Origin: G963662675 sp963676845
Lineage (GTDB): Bacteria; Bacteroidota; Bacteroidia; Bacteroidales; Prolixibacteraceae
Direction of reading: 5' to 3'
Assembly (NCBI GenBank): GCA_963676845.2
Contig: CAXXKK010000037.1
Coordinates: 124,001-188,000 of the forward strand
DNA: 64,000 bases
Shown: in pieces, positions 6,779 through 16,422 of the stretch
Position numbering within the stretch: position 1 is the stretch's first letter
How the letters are laid out: each line of letters opens with the position of its first letter
Made by a program: the position numbers and the translations under genes
The notes under the pieces: model-generated
Told to the model about the DNA's origin: nothing
Databases searched by the model: none
The model's input: the letters and a program-made list of their open reading frames with translations, nothing else

Positions 6779-9022
6779 ATGAACAATCTTAGCTTAATAT
6801 ACTTCATACGACTGCTACTAAGAAATAGTGCATTACTAATTGTAAGCCCAATCTTACTATTTGCAATTGCCTTCTTCATAACAAAAGATCAACCTCAAAC
6901 CTATGAGTCGAATACAATTGTTTACACAGGAATAGGAACTGGATCCTCTATTGTCTCACTAAATGAATCAAATCTGGACAGGTTTGGAACTTCCGTTGCA
7001 TTTGACAATTTACTTGATATTATTGGATCAAGGAAAACGATAGAAGAAGTTGGGTTAAAACTCTTTACCCAACATATGATTTTAACAAAACCGGACAAAA
7101 CTATTTTATCGACTGAAAAGTATTATGACTTAATGAACTTAGTCCCTGATGAAGTGAAACAATTAGTTGATCATGATAGCTTTGAAAACACGTTTGAGGC
7201 TTTTCAGGAATATAAAAATAAAGACTATGAAAACTTCATATACAAGCTTATAAACCTAAATCATCCGGACTATAGTTATAATAAGATTGAGAGCAAGCTT
7301 AAAGCCTCGCGAGTTCATTCTAGTGATATGATTAACATCCAGTATAGTTCAGAAGACCCGGCAATTTGCTATCAAACTCTTAAATTTATTAACCAAACAT
7401 TTGTAAAATACTATTCTAGTATTAAAGTAAATCAATCTGATGCAGTAGTAAACTATTTCACCAATGAGCTTGCAAAAGCTCAGGAAAGACTTGATGATGC
7501 TGAAAATCAGCTATTAACTTTCAATATAAATAATTCCATTATAAACTATTCAGAACAAACAGAACAAATTACTGTTGAAAAAATGCAATTCAATTTAGAG
7601 TTCGGTTCTCTAAAGATGCAATTGGCAGGAATCAAATCCGTTTTGAATACTTTAGAAGAAAAACTATCAAATCAAGGACTTACAATAGTACGGAAACAAG
7701 AGGTTCTTGACCTAAGAAATGAATTATCAAACAAGAACCTTCAAATTTTATTTAAAGAACAGGGATTAAATGATAATTCAGGATCAGAAGATGAAAGTGC
7801 ACTTATTTTGGAATTGAGTGAACTTAAAAGTGAAGTAGATTCTATTCAAAATCAGCTACGCGAAACAATAGAGGAAGAATTCACTGAAGAAAACACCATC
7901 CCAGGAGCAGGTTCATTATCTCAGGACATAATGAATAGCTGGCTAAGTAGTGTCATTGAATATGAATCAACAAATGCACAGGTGATTTTTGGAGAAGAGC
8001 GAGAGGAAGAATATATTTCATTATACAGAGAATATGCTCCAATGGGTGCAAACATGAAACGGTTAGAGCGTAAAATCAATGTTGCAGAAGAAGAATACAT
8101 GACTATTTTAAATAGCTTAAATACGGCAAAACTAAAACAGCAGAATGTAGAACTAAATTCTAACATAAAAGTATACGAAGAAGCATTTTTCCCATTAGAA
8201 CCCATAGCAGGGAAACGAAAATATATATTGCTACTTGCATTAGTTATTGGATTTTTTATTCCTGCATTTTTAATTATTGTATTCGATTTCTTTAATAGCA
8301 ACATAAGAAATGTAGTTAAAGCAGAATCCTTAACCCAGCTTGAAGTTTTAGTTTCCTATCCAAACCTTATACAAAAGAAAAAACGCATAAAATACGAGCA
8401 ACTTAAGCAGATGGCAGATGACAAAGTCATCCAGCGATTCATGATATTAGCCAATAAATTTGAAGCCAGAAAACCAAGCTTAATTATTAATTCTAGTATT
8501 CATGAAAACGAGGGCAAATCAACAATCAATGACCTTTTATTTAAGAATCTTACAGAAAGTGGTTTCAAAGTGTTATCATTAACCCATGATGAGATTGATC
8601 TACAACAAATTGATAAAACTGGAATTCATCAATATTTAGTAGACAATAATTTTTACTCATGCACCCAACCAGAAGATCTAAATATCGTTTCTGATTCATT
8701 GATCTTTAAAGATTATGACTTCATTTTAATTGAATTACCATCCTTACTCAAAGTAAAATACCCCGTTAATTTAATTAATAATTCCGACCATCTATTTATA
8801 ACAATAAGAGCAAATAGGGAATGGAAAACTACCGATAACAATACTCTAAAAGACCTGTTAAAGATTACTAATAAAAATAAGCCATCTATCATCTTAAACG
8901 GCGTTGATCTTGACGAAATAGAGAAAGATTTAGGAGACATTCCGGGGAAAAGAGGATTTATTCGAATTTTTCTAAAGAAATTGTTACTATTCCAATTTCA
9001 CTCCCAAAAAAAACTAAGATAA
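6779..9022 (+). CDS. Polysaccharide co-polymerase (Wzz/Wzc-like) with degenerate kinase domain
   Basis: A 747-residue inner-membrane protein with the Wzc layout: membrane helix at about 11-32, a large periplasmic coiled-coil region (about 220-450), second helix at about 480-503 and a cytoplasmic C-terminal domain from about 560. That domain resembles a bacterial tyrosine kinase but is decayed: Walker A reads ENEGKST (about 575-581), the Walker A' DxDxR motif is not recognisable (SLTHDEID), Walker B has Glu for Asp (FILIELPS), and the Tyr cluster is absent, the protein ending SQKKLR. It should control chain length and link polymerase to the export channel, probably without autophosphorylation. 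Part of the exopolysaccharide operon. Confidence 0.85.
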   Translation: MNNLSLIYFIRLLLRNSALLIVSPILLFAIAFFITKDQPQTYESNTIVYTGIGTGSSIVSLNESNLDRFGTSVAFDNLLDIIGSRKTIEEVGLKLFTQHMILTKPDKTILSTEKYYDLMNLVPDEVKQLVDHDSFENTFEAFQEYKNKDYENFIYKLINLNHPDYSYNKIESKLKASRVHSSDMINIQYSSEDPAICYQTLKFINQTFVKYYSSIKVNQSDAVVNYFTNELAKAQERLDDAENQLLTFNINNSIINYSEQTEQITVEKMQFNLEFGSLKMQLAGIKSVLNTLEEKLSNQGLTIVRKQEVLDLRNELSNKNLQILFKEQGLNDNSGSEDESALILELSELKSEVDSIQNQLRETIEEEFTEENTIPGAGSLSQDIMNSWLSSVIEYESTNAQVIFGEEREEEYISLYREYAPMGANMKRLERKINVAEEEYMTILNSLNTAKLKQQNVELNSNIKVYEEAFFPLEPIAGKRKYILLLALVIGFFIPAFLIIVFDFFNSNIRNVVKAESLTQLEVLVSYPNLIQKKKRIKYEQLKQMADDKVIQRFMILANKFEARKPSLIINSSIHENEGKSTINDLLFKNLTESGFKVLSLTHDEIDLQQIDKTGIHQYLVDNNFYSCTQPEDLNIVSDSLIFKDYDFILIELPSLLKVKYPVNLINNSDHLFITIRANREWKTTDNNTLKDLLKITNKNKPSIILNGVDLDEIEKDLGDIPGKRGFIRIFLKKLLLFQFHSQKKLR

Positions 9023-9034
9023 CAATTGGGTTAA

Positions 9035-10564
9035 ATGAGAGTTAATCAATTAAAGGCAGGTGCAGTTCTATCCTATGTAGTAATGGGATTAAATAACCTG
9101 GTAGGGCTAGTTTATACCCCTTACATGCTTCGTATGATGGGACAAAGTGAATATGGGATGTACTCCCTGGTTGCCTCTGTTGTTGCTTATTTGACTGTTT
9201 TGGATCTGGGATTTGGAAATACAATCATTCGATATACTGCAAAATTCAGGGCAGAAGGCAACATCAAGGAACAGCAGAACATGTTTGGAATGTTTACTAT
9301 TCTATATCTATTTATAGGTATTATAGCCTTTATCGCAGGAATGATTTTATATTATAACCTAGATGCTATTTATGGAAACTCCCTTACTGAAGAAGAATTA
9401 CGGAAAACACATATTCTGATGCTTTTGATGGTACTTAATCTAACCTTTACTTTTCCGTTAAGCATATTCACTTCAATTGTAACAGCCTATGAACGATATG
9501 TATTTCAAAGAGTAATAAACATTGCCCGCATTATTCTTAATACTCTTATTATGATCGTCTTGCTAGAAATGGGGTATAGAGCAATAGCAATGGTTGTCCT
9601 AATTACAATTTTTAATTTATCCAGCTTACTGATGAATTTATACTATTGTAAAGCCAAACTCAAGATAAAGATCCGTTTTGGAAATTTTGATTGGAAGTTT
9701 TTTAAAGAGTTATCTGGTTATTCTTTTTTCATTTTTTTAGGAGCCATTATTGACCGCTTATTTTGGAGTTCCGGTCAACTTGTTCTTGGAGCCTATATTG
9801 GAACTGCAGCCGTAGCCATTTTTGCTGTTGGAATTCAATTACAACAAATGTATATGGGATTCTCAACTGCAATATCTGGAGTATTTCTACCGAAAGTAAC
9901 AGCAATGGCTGCTAAGGAAAAATCAGAAAAAGATATATCTGATCTATTTATCCGTACCGGACGTATCCAATTTATTGTTATGTCTTTCGTTTTAACCGGC
10001 TTCATTTTATTTGGGCATCAGTTTATATTATTATGGGCTGGCAATAACTACAATGATACATACACAATTGCTTTATTATTTTTTATTCCCCTAACTATCC
10101 CTTTAATTCAAAATGTAGGAATTACTATTCTTCAAGCTCGCAATCAGATTAAGTTCAGAGCACTTTTATATATTTCCATTGCTATTCTTTGCTTAATTGT
10201 TCAATTGTTGGTTGTAAAAAAATATGAAGGAATAGGAAGTGCAGCTGCCATTGGAGCTTCAATTATAATTGGGCATGTAATTATTATGAATATATACTAC
10301 TATAAAAAACAACACTTAAACATTCCCAAATTTTGGAAAGAAATTGGGAAAATGTCAGTAATACCTATTTCCCTTGGAATCATTACGTATATTATTCTTC
10401 AAAATATAGAACTTGATTCTGTTATAAAACTAGCTTCCGGAATTGTGTTATTTTCATTAATTTATATCCCATTATTCTGGAAAATATCAATGAATAATTA
10501 TGAACGAGATTTACTGTATCAACCAATTAAAAAGGTCTCTGAAAAGATTTTTCGGTTGAAATAA
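9035..10564 (+). CDS. Wzx-type lipid-linked oligosaccharide flippase (MOP superfamily)
   Basis: A 509-residue protein with about 14 hydrophobic segments and the polysaccharide-synthesis family pattern: VNQLKAGAVLSYV at the N-terminus, TPYMLRMMGQSEYGMYSLV (residues about 29-47), and GFGNTIIRYTAKFRAEG shortly after. It would flip undecaprenyl-linked repeat units across the inner membrane for Wzy-dependent polymerisation. It lies 12 bases after the co-polymerase and is the only flippase in the operon. Weak sequence conservation in this superfamily means the substrate cannot be predicted. Confidence 0.92.
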   Translation: MRVNQLKAGAVLSYVVMGLNNLVGLVYTPYMLRMMGQSEYGMYSLVASVVAYLTVLDLGFGNTIIRYTAKFRAEGNIKEQQNMFGMFTILYLFIGIIAFIAGMILYYNLDAIYGNSLTEEELRKTHILMLLMVLNLTFTFPLSIFTSIVTAYERYVFQRVINIARIILNTLIMIVLLEMGYRAIAMVVLITIFNLSSLLMNLYYCKAKLKIKIRFGNFDWKFFKELSGYSFFIFLGAIIDRLFWSSGQLVLGAYIGTAAVAIFAVGIQLQQMYMGFSTAISGVFLPKVTAMAAKEKSEKDISDLFIRTGRIQFIVMSFVLTGFILFGHQFILLWAGNNYNDTYTIALLFFIPLTIPLIQNVGITILQARNQIKFRALLYISIAILCLIVQLLVVKKYEGIGSAAAIGASIIIGHVIIMNIYYYKKQHLNIPKFWKEIGKMSVIPISLGIITYIILQNIELDSVIKLASGIVLFSLIYIPLFWKISMNNYERDLLYQPIKKVSEKIFRLK

Positions 10565-10596
10565 AACATTAGCAACAACTACATAACACCATATAT

Positions 10597-11598
10597 ATGA
10601 GCAGAATAATTGAAAAAATAAAAAATAACTTACCCAAAAAGATTCTTTATTTTTATTATTTAAGAACAGCTCAAAAAGCAGTTTTACCAGATATAAAAAG
10701 ACGTATTAGGGATAAAATTTACAATGATTCCAAAATAGACAAAGTAAAACGAAACCTAACATTATCATATCATATTGTAGAGAAAGGGCTTACGATGCCA
10801 GAACCTCGCCCTGGATTTGGTAAGGCTGTTGTACTTGATTTAGGAAAATCAATTCTAGAATACGATGCTCTCAAGTTACCACATAACGAACTTGAATTTA
10901 AACAATCCGTTTCGGTTTTAAGAGAATACAAAAAGTTTCATCAAGAGATTGGATTTCAACTCGACAAAGAAATCATTTCTCTTTTGGATGAGATAGAGAG
11001 AAAGTTCCATTCAGTTGAAGGAACAAAGCAACTAAAAGTAACAAAAGAGGACTATTTTGCAGATATTGATAAACCTTTTGATCAATTTTGCAAATCAAGA
11101 TATTCTGTCAGAAATTATACTGAAGAAGAAATCCCAATGGATGTTTTATATGAGTGTATTGAAATAGCGCAAAAATCCCCGTCATTTTGCAACAGGCAAC
11201 CAACTCGTGTTCATATTGTAAAATCATCAGAAAAAAAAGAACAAATACTGGCAATTCAAAATGGCAACAGAGGTTTTGGTCATTTAGCCGAAACACTATT
11301 GGTTATAACGTCTATCATCTCAACAACAAAAGACATTCATGAACGAAACGAAAACCATTTAAACGGTGGCATGTATAGCATGACATTATTAAATGCTCTA
11401 CATCAACATAAAATTGGTGCCTGCTCTCTAAACTGGAGTGTTTCTGATGACCGAGACAAAAAATTACGAAAGATCTTGAATTTTGCAGATAATGAAGTAG
11501 CCTTGTTGATTATTACATGTGGATATATTCCCGATAAAATATCTATCGCTTCTTCTCCAAGGAAAGAAGCAAAAGAAATAACAACCACACATGTCTAA
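10597..11598 (+). CDS. Nitroreductase-family protein of polysaccharide loci
   Basis: A 333-residue protein. Residues 1-150 are an N-terminal extension containing the motif SYHIVEKGLTMPEPRPGFGKA (residues about 49-69), seen by me as typical of nitroreductase-like proteins in surface-polysaccharide clusters. Residues about 155-325 form an FMN-binding nitroreductase domain (SRYSVRNYTEEEIP, SPSFCNRQPTRVHIV, GACSLNWSVS, IITCGYIP). It sits next to a polysaccharide pyruvyl transferase gene 11 bases downstream. A redox modification of a sugar or a cofactor role is possible, but the reaction is not known. Cys198-region residues could be redox-active; that is speculation. Confidence 0.85.
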   Translation: MSRIIEKIKNNLPKKILYFYYLRTAQKAVLPDIKRRIRDKIYNDSKIDKVKRNLTLSYHIVEKGLTMPEPRPGFGKAVVLDLGKSILEYDALKLPHNELEFKQSVSVLREYKKFHQEIGFQLDKEIISLLDEIERKFHSVEGTKQLKVTKEDYFADIDKPFDQFCKSRYSVRNYTEEEIPMDVLYECIEIAQKSPSFCNRQPTRVHIVKSSEKKEQILAIQNGNRGFGHLAETLLVITSIISTTKDIHERNENHLNGGMYSMTLLNALHQHKIGACSLNWSVSDDRDKKLRKILNFADNEVALLIITCGYIPDKISIASSPRKEAKEITTTHV

Positions 11599-11609
11599 GA
11601 CAATCTAAC

Positions 11610-12755
11610 ATGAAAATCGGAATTATAACCTTACCTTTTAATTGGAATTACGGTGGCATATTGCAAAATTATGCACTTCAATGGGTGTTGAGGAAACAGG
11701 GACATGAACCAATCACGTTATACCGAAATGATAAAATAATGCCGACAAGAGACAAAATTCTCTCTTATGGAAAGCGCTTTATTCTAAAACATATATTTCA
11801 AAAAGATGTTGTTGTACGAATCTGGTCAACTAAAAAAGAATCATCGATAATCCGGAAAAATACAGACCGCTTCATTTCAGAAAATATTAATCTAACACGG
11901 TTAATAAAATCAGAAAAAGAATTGGAGAATCTAGATAAATATAAGTTTGATGCATTTATCACAGGAAGCGACCAGGTATGGCGTCCTAAATATTCGCCCA
12001 AACTAGAGAATCATTTTCTGGGATTTATTAAGCAGAATTCTAATGCCAAGCGAATATCTTATGCAGCTTCGTTTGGAACTGATCAATGGGAATATAGTCC
12101 AAAAGAAAGTAGAGTTTGCTCTAAATTAGCCCAACAATTTGATGCAATTTCTGTTCGGGAAGATTCTGGCATTAATATGTGTAAGAAATATTTACAAACA
12201 GAGCCAACTCTAACACTTGACCCAACAATGCTCGTACCTAAAGAAGAGTATATAAAACTTGTGGAACAAGATAAAATTCCCAAGATGCCGGGTTCACTTT
12301 TCAATTATGTATTAGATTCTTCCCCAGAGAAGAAAGAATTTATATATGAGACAGCGGATAAACTTGGACTTATCCCCTATTCATCAACGGCAAAAAAATC
12401 CTTCCGGGATGTTGGTAAAACCCAATTAGATGAATGTATTTTCCCATCAATAACTCAATGGTTAAGAGCATTCATGGATGCAGAGTTTGTTATTACAGAT
12501 TCTTTTCATGGTACTGTCTTTTCAATTATTTTTAATAAGCCTTTTATTGCATTAGGAAATACCAAAAGAGGTTTGTCCCGCTTTAAATCATTATTGGCTT
12601 TGTTTGATCTTGAAGACAGGTTAATAACAGAAAATGAAAAAGAGATTGACAAAAAACTAAAAAAAGAAATTGATTTTAAGAAGGTAAACAGCCTTCTGGA
12701 AATAAAAAAAGAAGAATCTTTATTCTTTTTAAAACAAGCACTTAAAACAGAATAA
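11610..12755 (+). CDS. Polysaccharide pyruvyl transferase family protein
   Basis: A 381-residue enzyme of the CsaB/WcaK-like family, which transfers pyruvate from phosphoenolpyruvate to a sugar as a ketal. Motifs: MKIGIITLPFNWNYGGILQ at the start, FITGSDQVWRPKY (about 113-125), ISYAASFGTD, SVREDSGI, LDPTMLVPKEEY and the C-terminal ITDSFHGTVFSIIFNKPF with the catalytic His region. It follows the nitroreductase-like gene closely. The product would add negative charge to the exopolysaccharide. Acceptor sugar unknown. Confidence 0.9.
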   Translation: MKIGIITLPFNWNYGGILQNYALQWVLRKQGHEPITLYRNDKIMPTRDKILSYGKRFILKHIFQKDVVVRIWSTKKESSIIRKNTDRFISENINLTRLIKSEKELENLDKYKFDAFITGSDQVWRPKYSPKLENHFLGFIKQNSNAKRISYAASFGTDQWEYSPKESRVCSKLAQQFDAISVREDSGINMCKKYLQTEPTLTLDPTMLVPKEEYIKLVEQDKIPKMPGSLFNYVLDSSPEKKEFIYETADKLGLIPYSSTAKKSFRDVGKTQLDECIFPSITQWLRAFMDAEFVITDSFHGTVFSIIFNKPFIALGNTKRGLSRFKSLLALFDLEDRLITENEKEIDKKLKKEIDFKKVNSLLEIKKEESLFFLKQALKTE

Positions 12756-12793
12756 GAATCTCAGGTATAATATATAAGAAGTTGCATAAAACA

Positions 12794-14275
12794 ATGAGTA
12801 ACTATTTCGATTGGAAAGATAATACTGATTTATTAAAAAGACCTATCCCATTTTTAGTTGTGATAGCTTTAATGGCATTAATAGGTTTTGTTTTAATAAA
12901 ACAGGGAATTGCTTTTGGTGTCGGAGTTTTAATGCTACCATTCGTTGTTACTTATATCTTTCTTGTATTAAAAGAACCTCGTATCGGATTAATGGGGCTT
13001 TTTATTATTAATTATTTTATCCTTGGAGTATCGCGTTACATTGATGGAATACCTTATGGATTAGCTATTGATTTTCATCTTGTACTAATCCTGTTATCCC
13101 TATTCTTCAGATCATTTTTCAACAAAGTTCCGTGGAAACGAGCATGGAATGATCTCTTTATACTAGCTTTAATTTGGTTCATCTGGATTTTATTCCAGCT
13201 TCTTAATCCTATGGCAACAACAAGGTCTACATGGTTCTCATCCATGAGGGGCATTGGATTATACATGTTCTTAACGATTCCGATAATCTTCATAACATTC
13301 AATAAAAAAGAAGACCTAAAAACATTCTTTATTATTTGGGGAGTGATGTCTATTCTGGCTTCATTAAAAGGAATAATTCAACAGCATATTGGTGTAGATC
13401 CATGGGAACAAGCCTGGCTTGACGGAGGAGGAGCTCTAACACACATAGTAAGGGGTAAACTGAGAGTTTTTTCATTTATGACAGACGCAGGACAATACGG
13501 TGCTTCACAAGGACATTCTGGGATTGTATTCATGCTGCTTGCTGCAAATCAAAAGAAATCATCTAGATTACGAGTCTTTTATGCCATAACAGGCTTATTG
13601 GCTCTCTATGGAATGATGATTTCAGGAACAAGAGGTGCAATTGCCGTACCTATTATGGGACTTGCATTATACACACTGCTTCAGGGAAATATTAAGGCAA
13701 TCATTATTGGTGGGCTAGTAGGCTTAGCTGTAATTGGATTCTTTACATTGACAACTATCGGGAATAGCAATTACACAATTAACCGTATGCGAACAGCTTT
13801 TAATCCCAATGATGCATCGTTTCAAGTTAGATTAAACAACCAACGAATATTAAGAAGTTACATGGCTTCTCGCCCAATTGGAACCGGACTGGGATCGACA
13901 AGTGCTGAAGCTAAAAGAATTGCCCCTAATTCTTTAGCCGCTCAAGTTCCAACAGATAGTTGGTATGTTATGATTTGGGTTGAACAGGGAATCATTGGAC
14001 TCACATTACACCTGTTCATTTTGTTATATATCCTGATAAAAAGTTCGTTAATAATATTTTTCAAATTAAAAGACCCTTGGATAAAAGCACAGATGAGTGC
14101 ATTGGCTGCAGGATTATTTGGTATTATGGTAGCATCTTATGGCAATGGTGTTTTAGGACAAATGCCTACCGGTATAATCATTTATTCAAGTATGGCCTTT
14201 CTATTTTTGGCACAAGAATATGAAGTAGATATTAATGAAAATTCAAAAATCATTGAAAAAGCTCTTCCGAACTAG
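12794..14275 (+). CDS. O-antigen ligase/polymerase-like membrane protein (probable Wzy)
   Basis: I place the start at the ATG at 12794; an in-frame TTG exists at 12782 but adds only four residues. The 493-residue protein has about 10-12 membrane segments and the Wzy_C/O-antigen ligase region with MISGTRGAIAVPIMG (central), and the large periplasmic loop ending in LRSYMASRPIGTGLGSTSAE and VPTDSWYVMIWVEQGIIGL. It would polymerise the repeat units on the periplasmic face. Together with Wzx and the co-polymerase it completes a Wzx/Wzy-dependent pathway. It cannot be told apart from a ligase by sequence alone, but context favours polymerase. Confidence 0.88.
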   Translation: MSNYFDWKDNTDLLKRPIPFLVVIALMALIGFVLIKQGIAFGVGVLMLPFVVTYIFLVLKEPRIGLMGLFIINYFILGVSRYIDGIPYGLAIDFHLVLILLSLFFRSFFNKVPWKRAWNDLFILALIWFIWILFQLLNPMATTRSTWFSSMRGIGLYMFLTIPIIFITFNKKEDLKTFFIIWGVMSILASLKGIIQQHIGVDPWEQAWLDGGGALTHIVRGKLRVFSFMTDAGQYGASQGHSGIVFMLLAANQKKSSRLRVFYAITGLLALYGMMISGTRGAIAVPIMGLALYTLLQGNIKAIIIGGLVGLAVIGFFTLTTIGNSNYTINRMRTAFNPNDASFQVRLNNQRILRSYMASRPIGTGLGSTSAEAKRIAPNSLAAQVPTDSWYVMIWVEQGIIGLTLHLFILLYILIKSSLIIFFKLKDPWIKAQMSALAAGLFGIMVASYGNGVLGQMPTGIIIYSSMAFLFLAQEYEVDINENSKIIEKALPN

Positions 14276-14281
14276 AATATA

Positions 14282-15214
14282 ATGAAAGATACAAATAAAA
14301 ATCAACCATTAATTTCGGTTATAACCATAAATTATGACCAAAGAAAAGTTACACTTAATTTGTTAAAATCCTTGCAAAACGTGACTTACAAAAACATTGA
14401 AATCATTGTGGTTGATAACGCAAGTCCAAATGATAATCCCGACATTATAAAAGAAAAATATCCAAATATCAAACTTATAAAGAGTGAGAAGAATCTTGGA
14501 TTTGCCGGTGGTAATAATTTAGGAGTAAGAGCTGCAAACGGCAAATATTTGCTTTTCATCAATAATGACACCGAGGTTCCTCCCGGCTTTTTAGAGCCAC
14601 TGGTTGACTTAATGGAGAAAAATCCATCAATTGGGATGGTAAGTCCCAAAATAAAATTTCACTGGAATCCCGAATTAATCCAATATGCCGGTTATACAAA
14701 AATGAATCCATATACTATTCGAAACAATAGTATCGGTTACCATCAAAAAGACTTAGATAGTTTTAATAAGTTAGCGGAAACGCATGCTGCTCACGGTGCT
14801 GCAATGATGATTCCCAGAAAAGTAATTGAAAAGGTTGGCTTGATGCCTGATGTCTACTTTTTGTATTATGAAGAACTTGATTGGGCTGAAATGATAAAAC
14901 GTGCTGGCTATAAGATTTACTATCAACCAAAATCTTTCATCCTCCACAAAGAGTCTGTATCTACAGGAAAGGACAGCCCTTTTAAAACTTATTATCTCAC
15001 ACGCAACAGATTGATTTTTGCACGCAGAAATTACAAGGGAATGACAAAACTTGTTAGCGTTATATTTCAGCTTTTCATATCTTGCCCTAAGAATACTTTA
15101 AAATATCTAAGCAAAAGACAGTTCTTACACTTAAAAGCATATTGGAAAGGCATCCTATGGAATTTTTTCCATTTTAAATCCATCAAAAACAATCCAAAAT
15201 TATTGACGCTATGA
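14282..15214 (+). CDS. Family 2 glycosyltransferase (rhamnosyltransferase-like)
   Basis: A 310-residue GT-A fold enzyme: SVITINYDQ at the N-terminus, IIVVDNASPND, NLGFAGGNNLGVRAA, and the metal-binding FINNDTEVP (about 96-104), followed by the catalytic-base region YYEELDWAEM (about 197-206). The order resembles WbbL/RfbN-type rhamnosyltransferases. Cytoplasmic, adding one sugar to the lipid-linked repeat unit. Its stop overlaps the start of the next glycosyltransferase (ATGA). The donor is not predictable with confidence. Confidence 0.9.
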   Translation: MKDTNKNQPLISVITINYDQRKVTLNLLKSLQNVTYKNIEIIVVDNASPNDNPDIIKEKYPNIKLIKSEKNLGFAGGNNLGVRAANGKYLLFINNDTEVPPGFLEPLVDLMEKNPSIGMVSPKIKFHWNPELIQYAGYTKMNPYTIRNNSIGYHQKDLDSFNKLAETHAAHGAAMMIPRKVIEKVGLMPDVYFLYYEELDWAEMIKRAGYKIYYQPKSFILHKESVSTGKDSPFKTYYLTRNRLIFARRNYKGMTKLVSVIFQLFISCPKNTLKYLSKRQFLHLKAYWKGILWNFFHFKSIKNNPKLLTL

Positions 15215-16416
15215 ACATCATTCAAACAATAGTCCATATTTTGGAATACATTTTATTGATCTATTTTGGATTCGCTTCCATATACATTTTTGTATTTGGG
15301 TTTGCTGGTCTATTTTCAAAAAAACAAAAAATACATCCAAATCCTAAATTTCGGAAAATTGCTGTTCTTATACCCGGATATAAAGAAGATTCAGTTATTG
15401 TTGGTGTTGCAAAGGAAGCACTCAACCAAGATTATCCCGACGACAAATATGATGTTGTAATAATAGCAGACTCCTTCCAACCAGAAACACTGGAAAGAAT
15501 AAAAAGTCTACCTGTTAAGTTAATCGAAGTCTCTTTTGAAGTCAGCACTAAATCAAAAGCTTTAAATAAAGCCATGGCTGAACTTGGAGACAATTATGAT
15601 ATTGCCCTTGTTCTGGATGCAGACAACATCATGAAAGAGGATTTTATTTCAAAAATCAACCAGGCTTTTGAGAATGGTTTTATAGTCGTTCAAGGACATC
15701 GAATTGCCAAAAACACAAATACCTCATTTGCAATTCTTGATGCAATTAGCGAAGAAGTAAATAATCATATTTTCAGGAAAGGACATAGAAATTTAGCTTT
15801 TTCATCAGCATTAATCGGCTCAGGAATGGCTTTCGATTATGCTTTTTTTAAAGAAACAATGGCTGAAGTAAAAGCTATTGGAGGGTTTGACAAAGAGTTG
15901 GAACTTAAACTCCTGAAAAACAAGAATAAAATTGAATACCTTCATGAAGCATTTGTTCTAGATGAAAAAGTGCAAAAATCTGAAGTATTTGCCAAACAAC
16001 GCAAGAGATGGTTATCTGCTCAATTTGTTTATTTTGGGAGATATTTTTTCCCCGGACTTTACCATTTATTCTTTAAAGGCAATATCGACTTTTTTGATAA
16101 AGTTTACCAAATGGTCTCTCCTCCACGGGTTTTACTCATTGGATTAGTAACAATTATAACCTTTACATATGGGGTTATCGATTTAATTTTCCCAAGCGCA
16201 AACTTTTTAAGATTTGACTTTTATGAGTGGCTCCCAGTGTTTTTATTAGTAGTTTTTGCCTTTCTTTTTAGTATTCCCAAGAGATTTTATTCAGCAAAAA
16301 CCTTAAAAGCAGTCTTAACTTTGCCCAAAGCTTTCTTTTTAATGTTTAAATCGCTATTCAAACTAAAAGGAGCAAATAAAAAGTTTATTCATACAGAACA
16401 CGGACAAACAAACTAA
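15211..16416 (+). CDS. Membrane-bound family 2 glycosyltransferase
   Basis: A 401-residue protein starting inside the ATGA overlap with the preceding gene. One N-terminal helix (about 8-30), a GT2 domain with AVLIPGYKED, VVIIADS and VLDADNIM (DAD, about 134), GSGMAFDYAFF, and a KQRKRWLSAQ segment that matches the Q/RxxRW motif of processive-type GT2 enzymes, then two or three C-terminal helices. This architecture is that of cellulose/hyaluronan-synthase-like enzymes, but the catalytic ED-type motif is less clear (LDEKVQ). It may act as an ordinary repeat-unit transferase at the membrane. Confidence 0.87.
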   Translation: MNIIQTIVHILEYILLIYFGFASIYIFVFGFAGLFSKKQKIHPNPKFRKIAVLIPGYKEDSVIVGVAKEALNQDYPDDKYDVVIIADSFQPETLERIKSLPVKLIEVSFEVSTKSKALNKAMAELGDNYDIALVLDADNIMKEDFISKINQAFENGFIVVQGHRIAKNTNTSFAILDAISEEVNNHIFRKGHRNLAFSSALIGSGMAFDYAFFKETMAEVKAIGGFDKELELKLLKNKNKIEYLHEAFVLDEKVQKSEVFAKQRKRWLSAQFVYFGRYFFPGLYHLFFKGNIDFFDKVYQMVSPPRVLLIGLVTIITFTYGVIDLIFPSANFLRFDFYEWLPVFLLVVFAFLFSIPKRFYSAKTLKAVLTLPKAFFLMFKSLFKLKGANKKFIHTEHGQTN

Positions 16417-16422
16417 ATTGCT

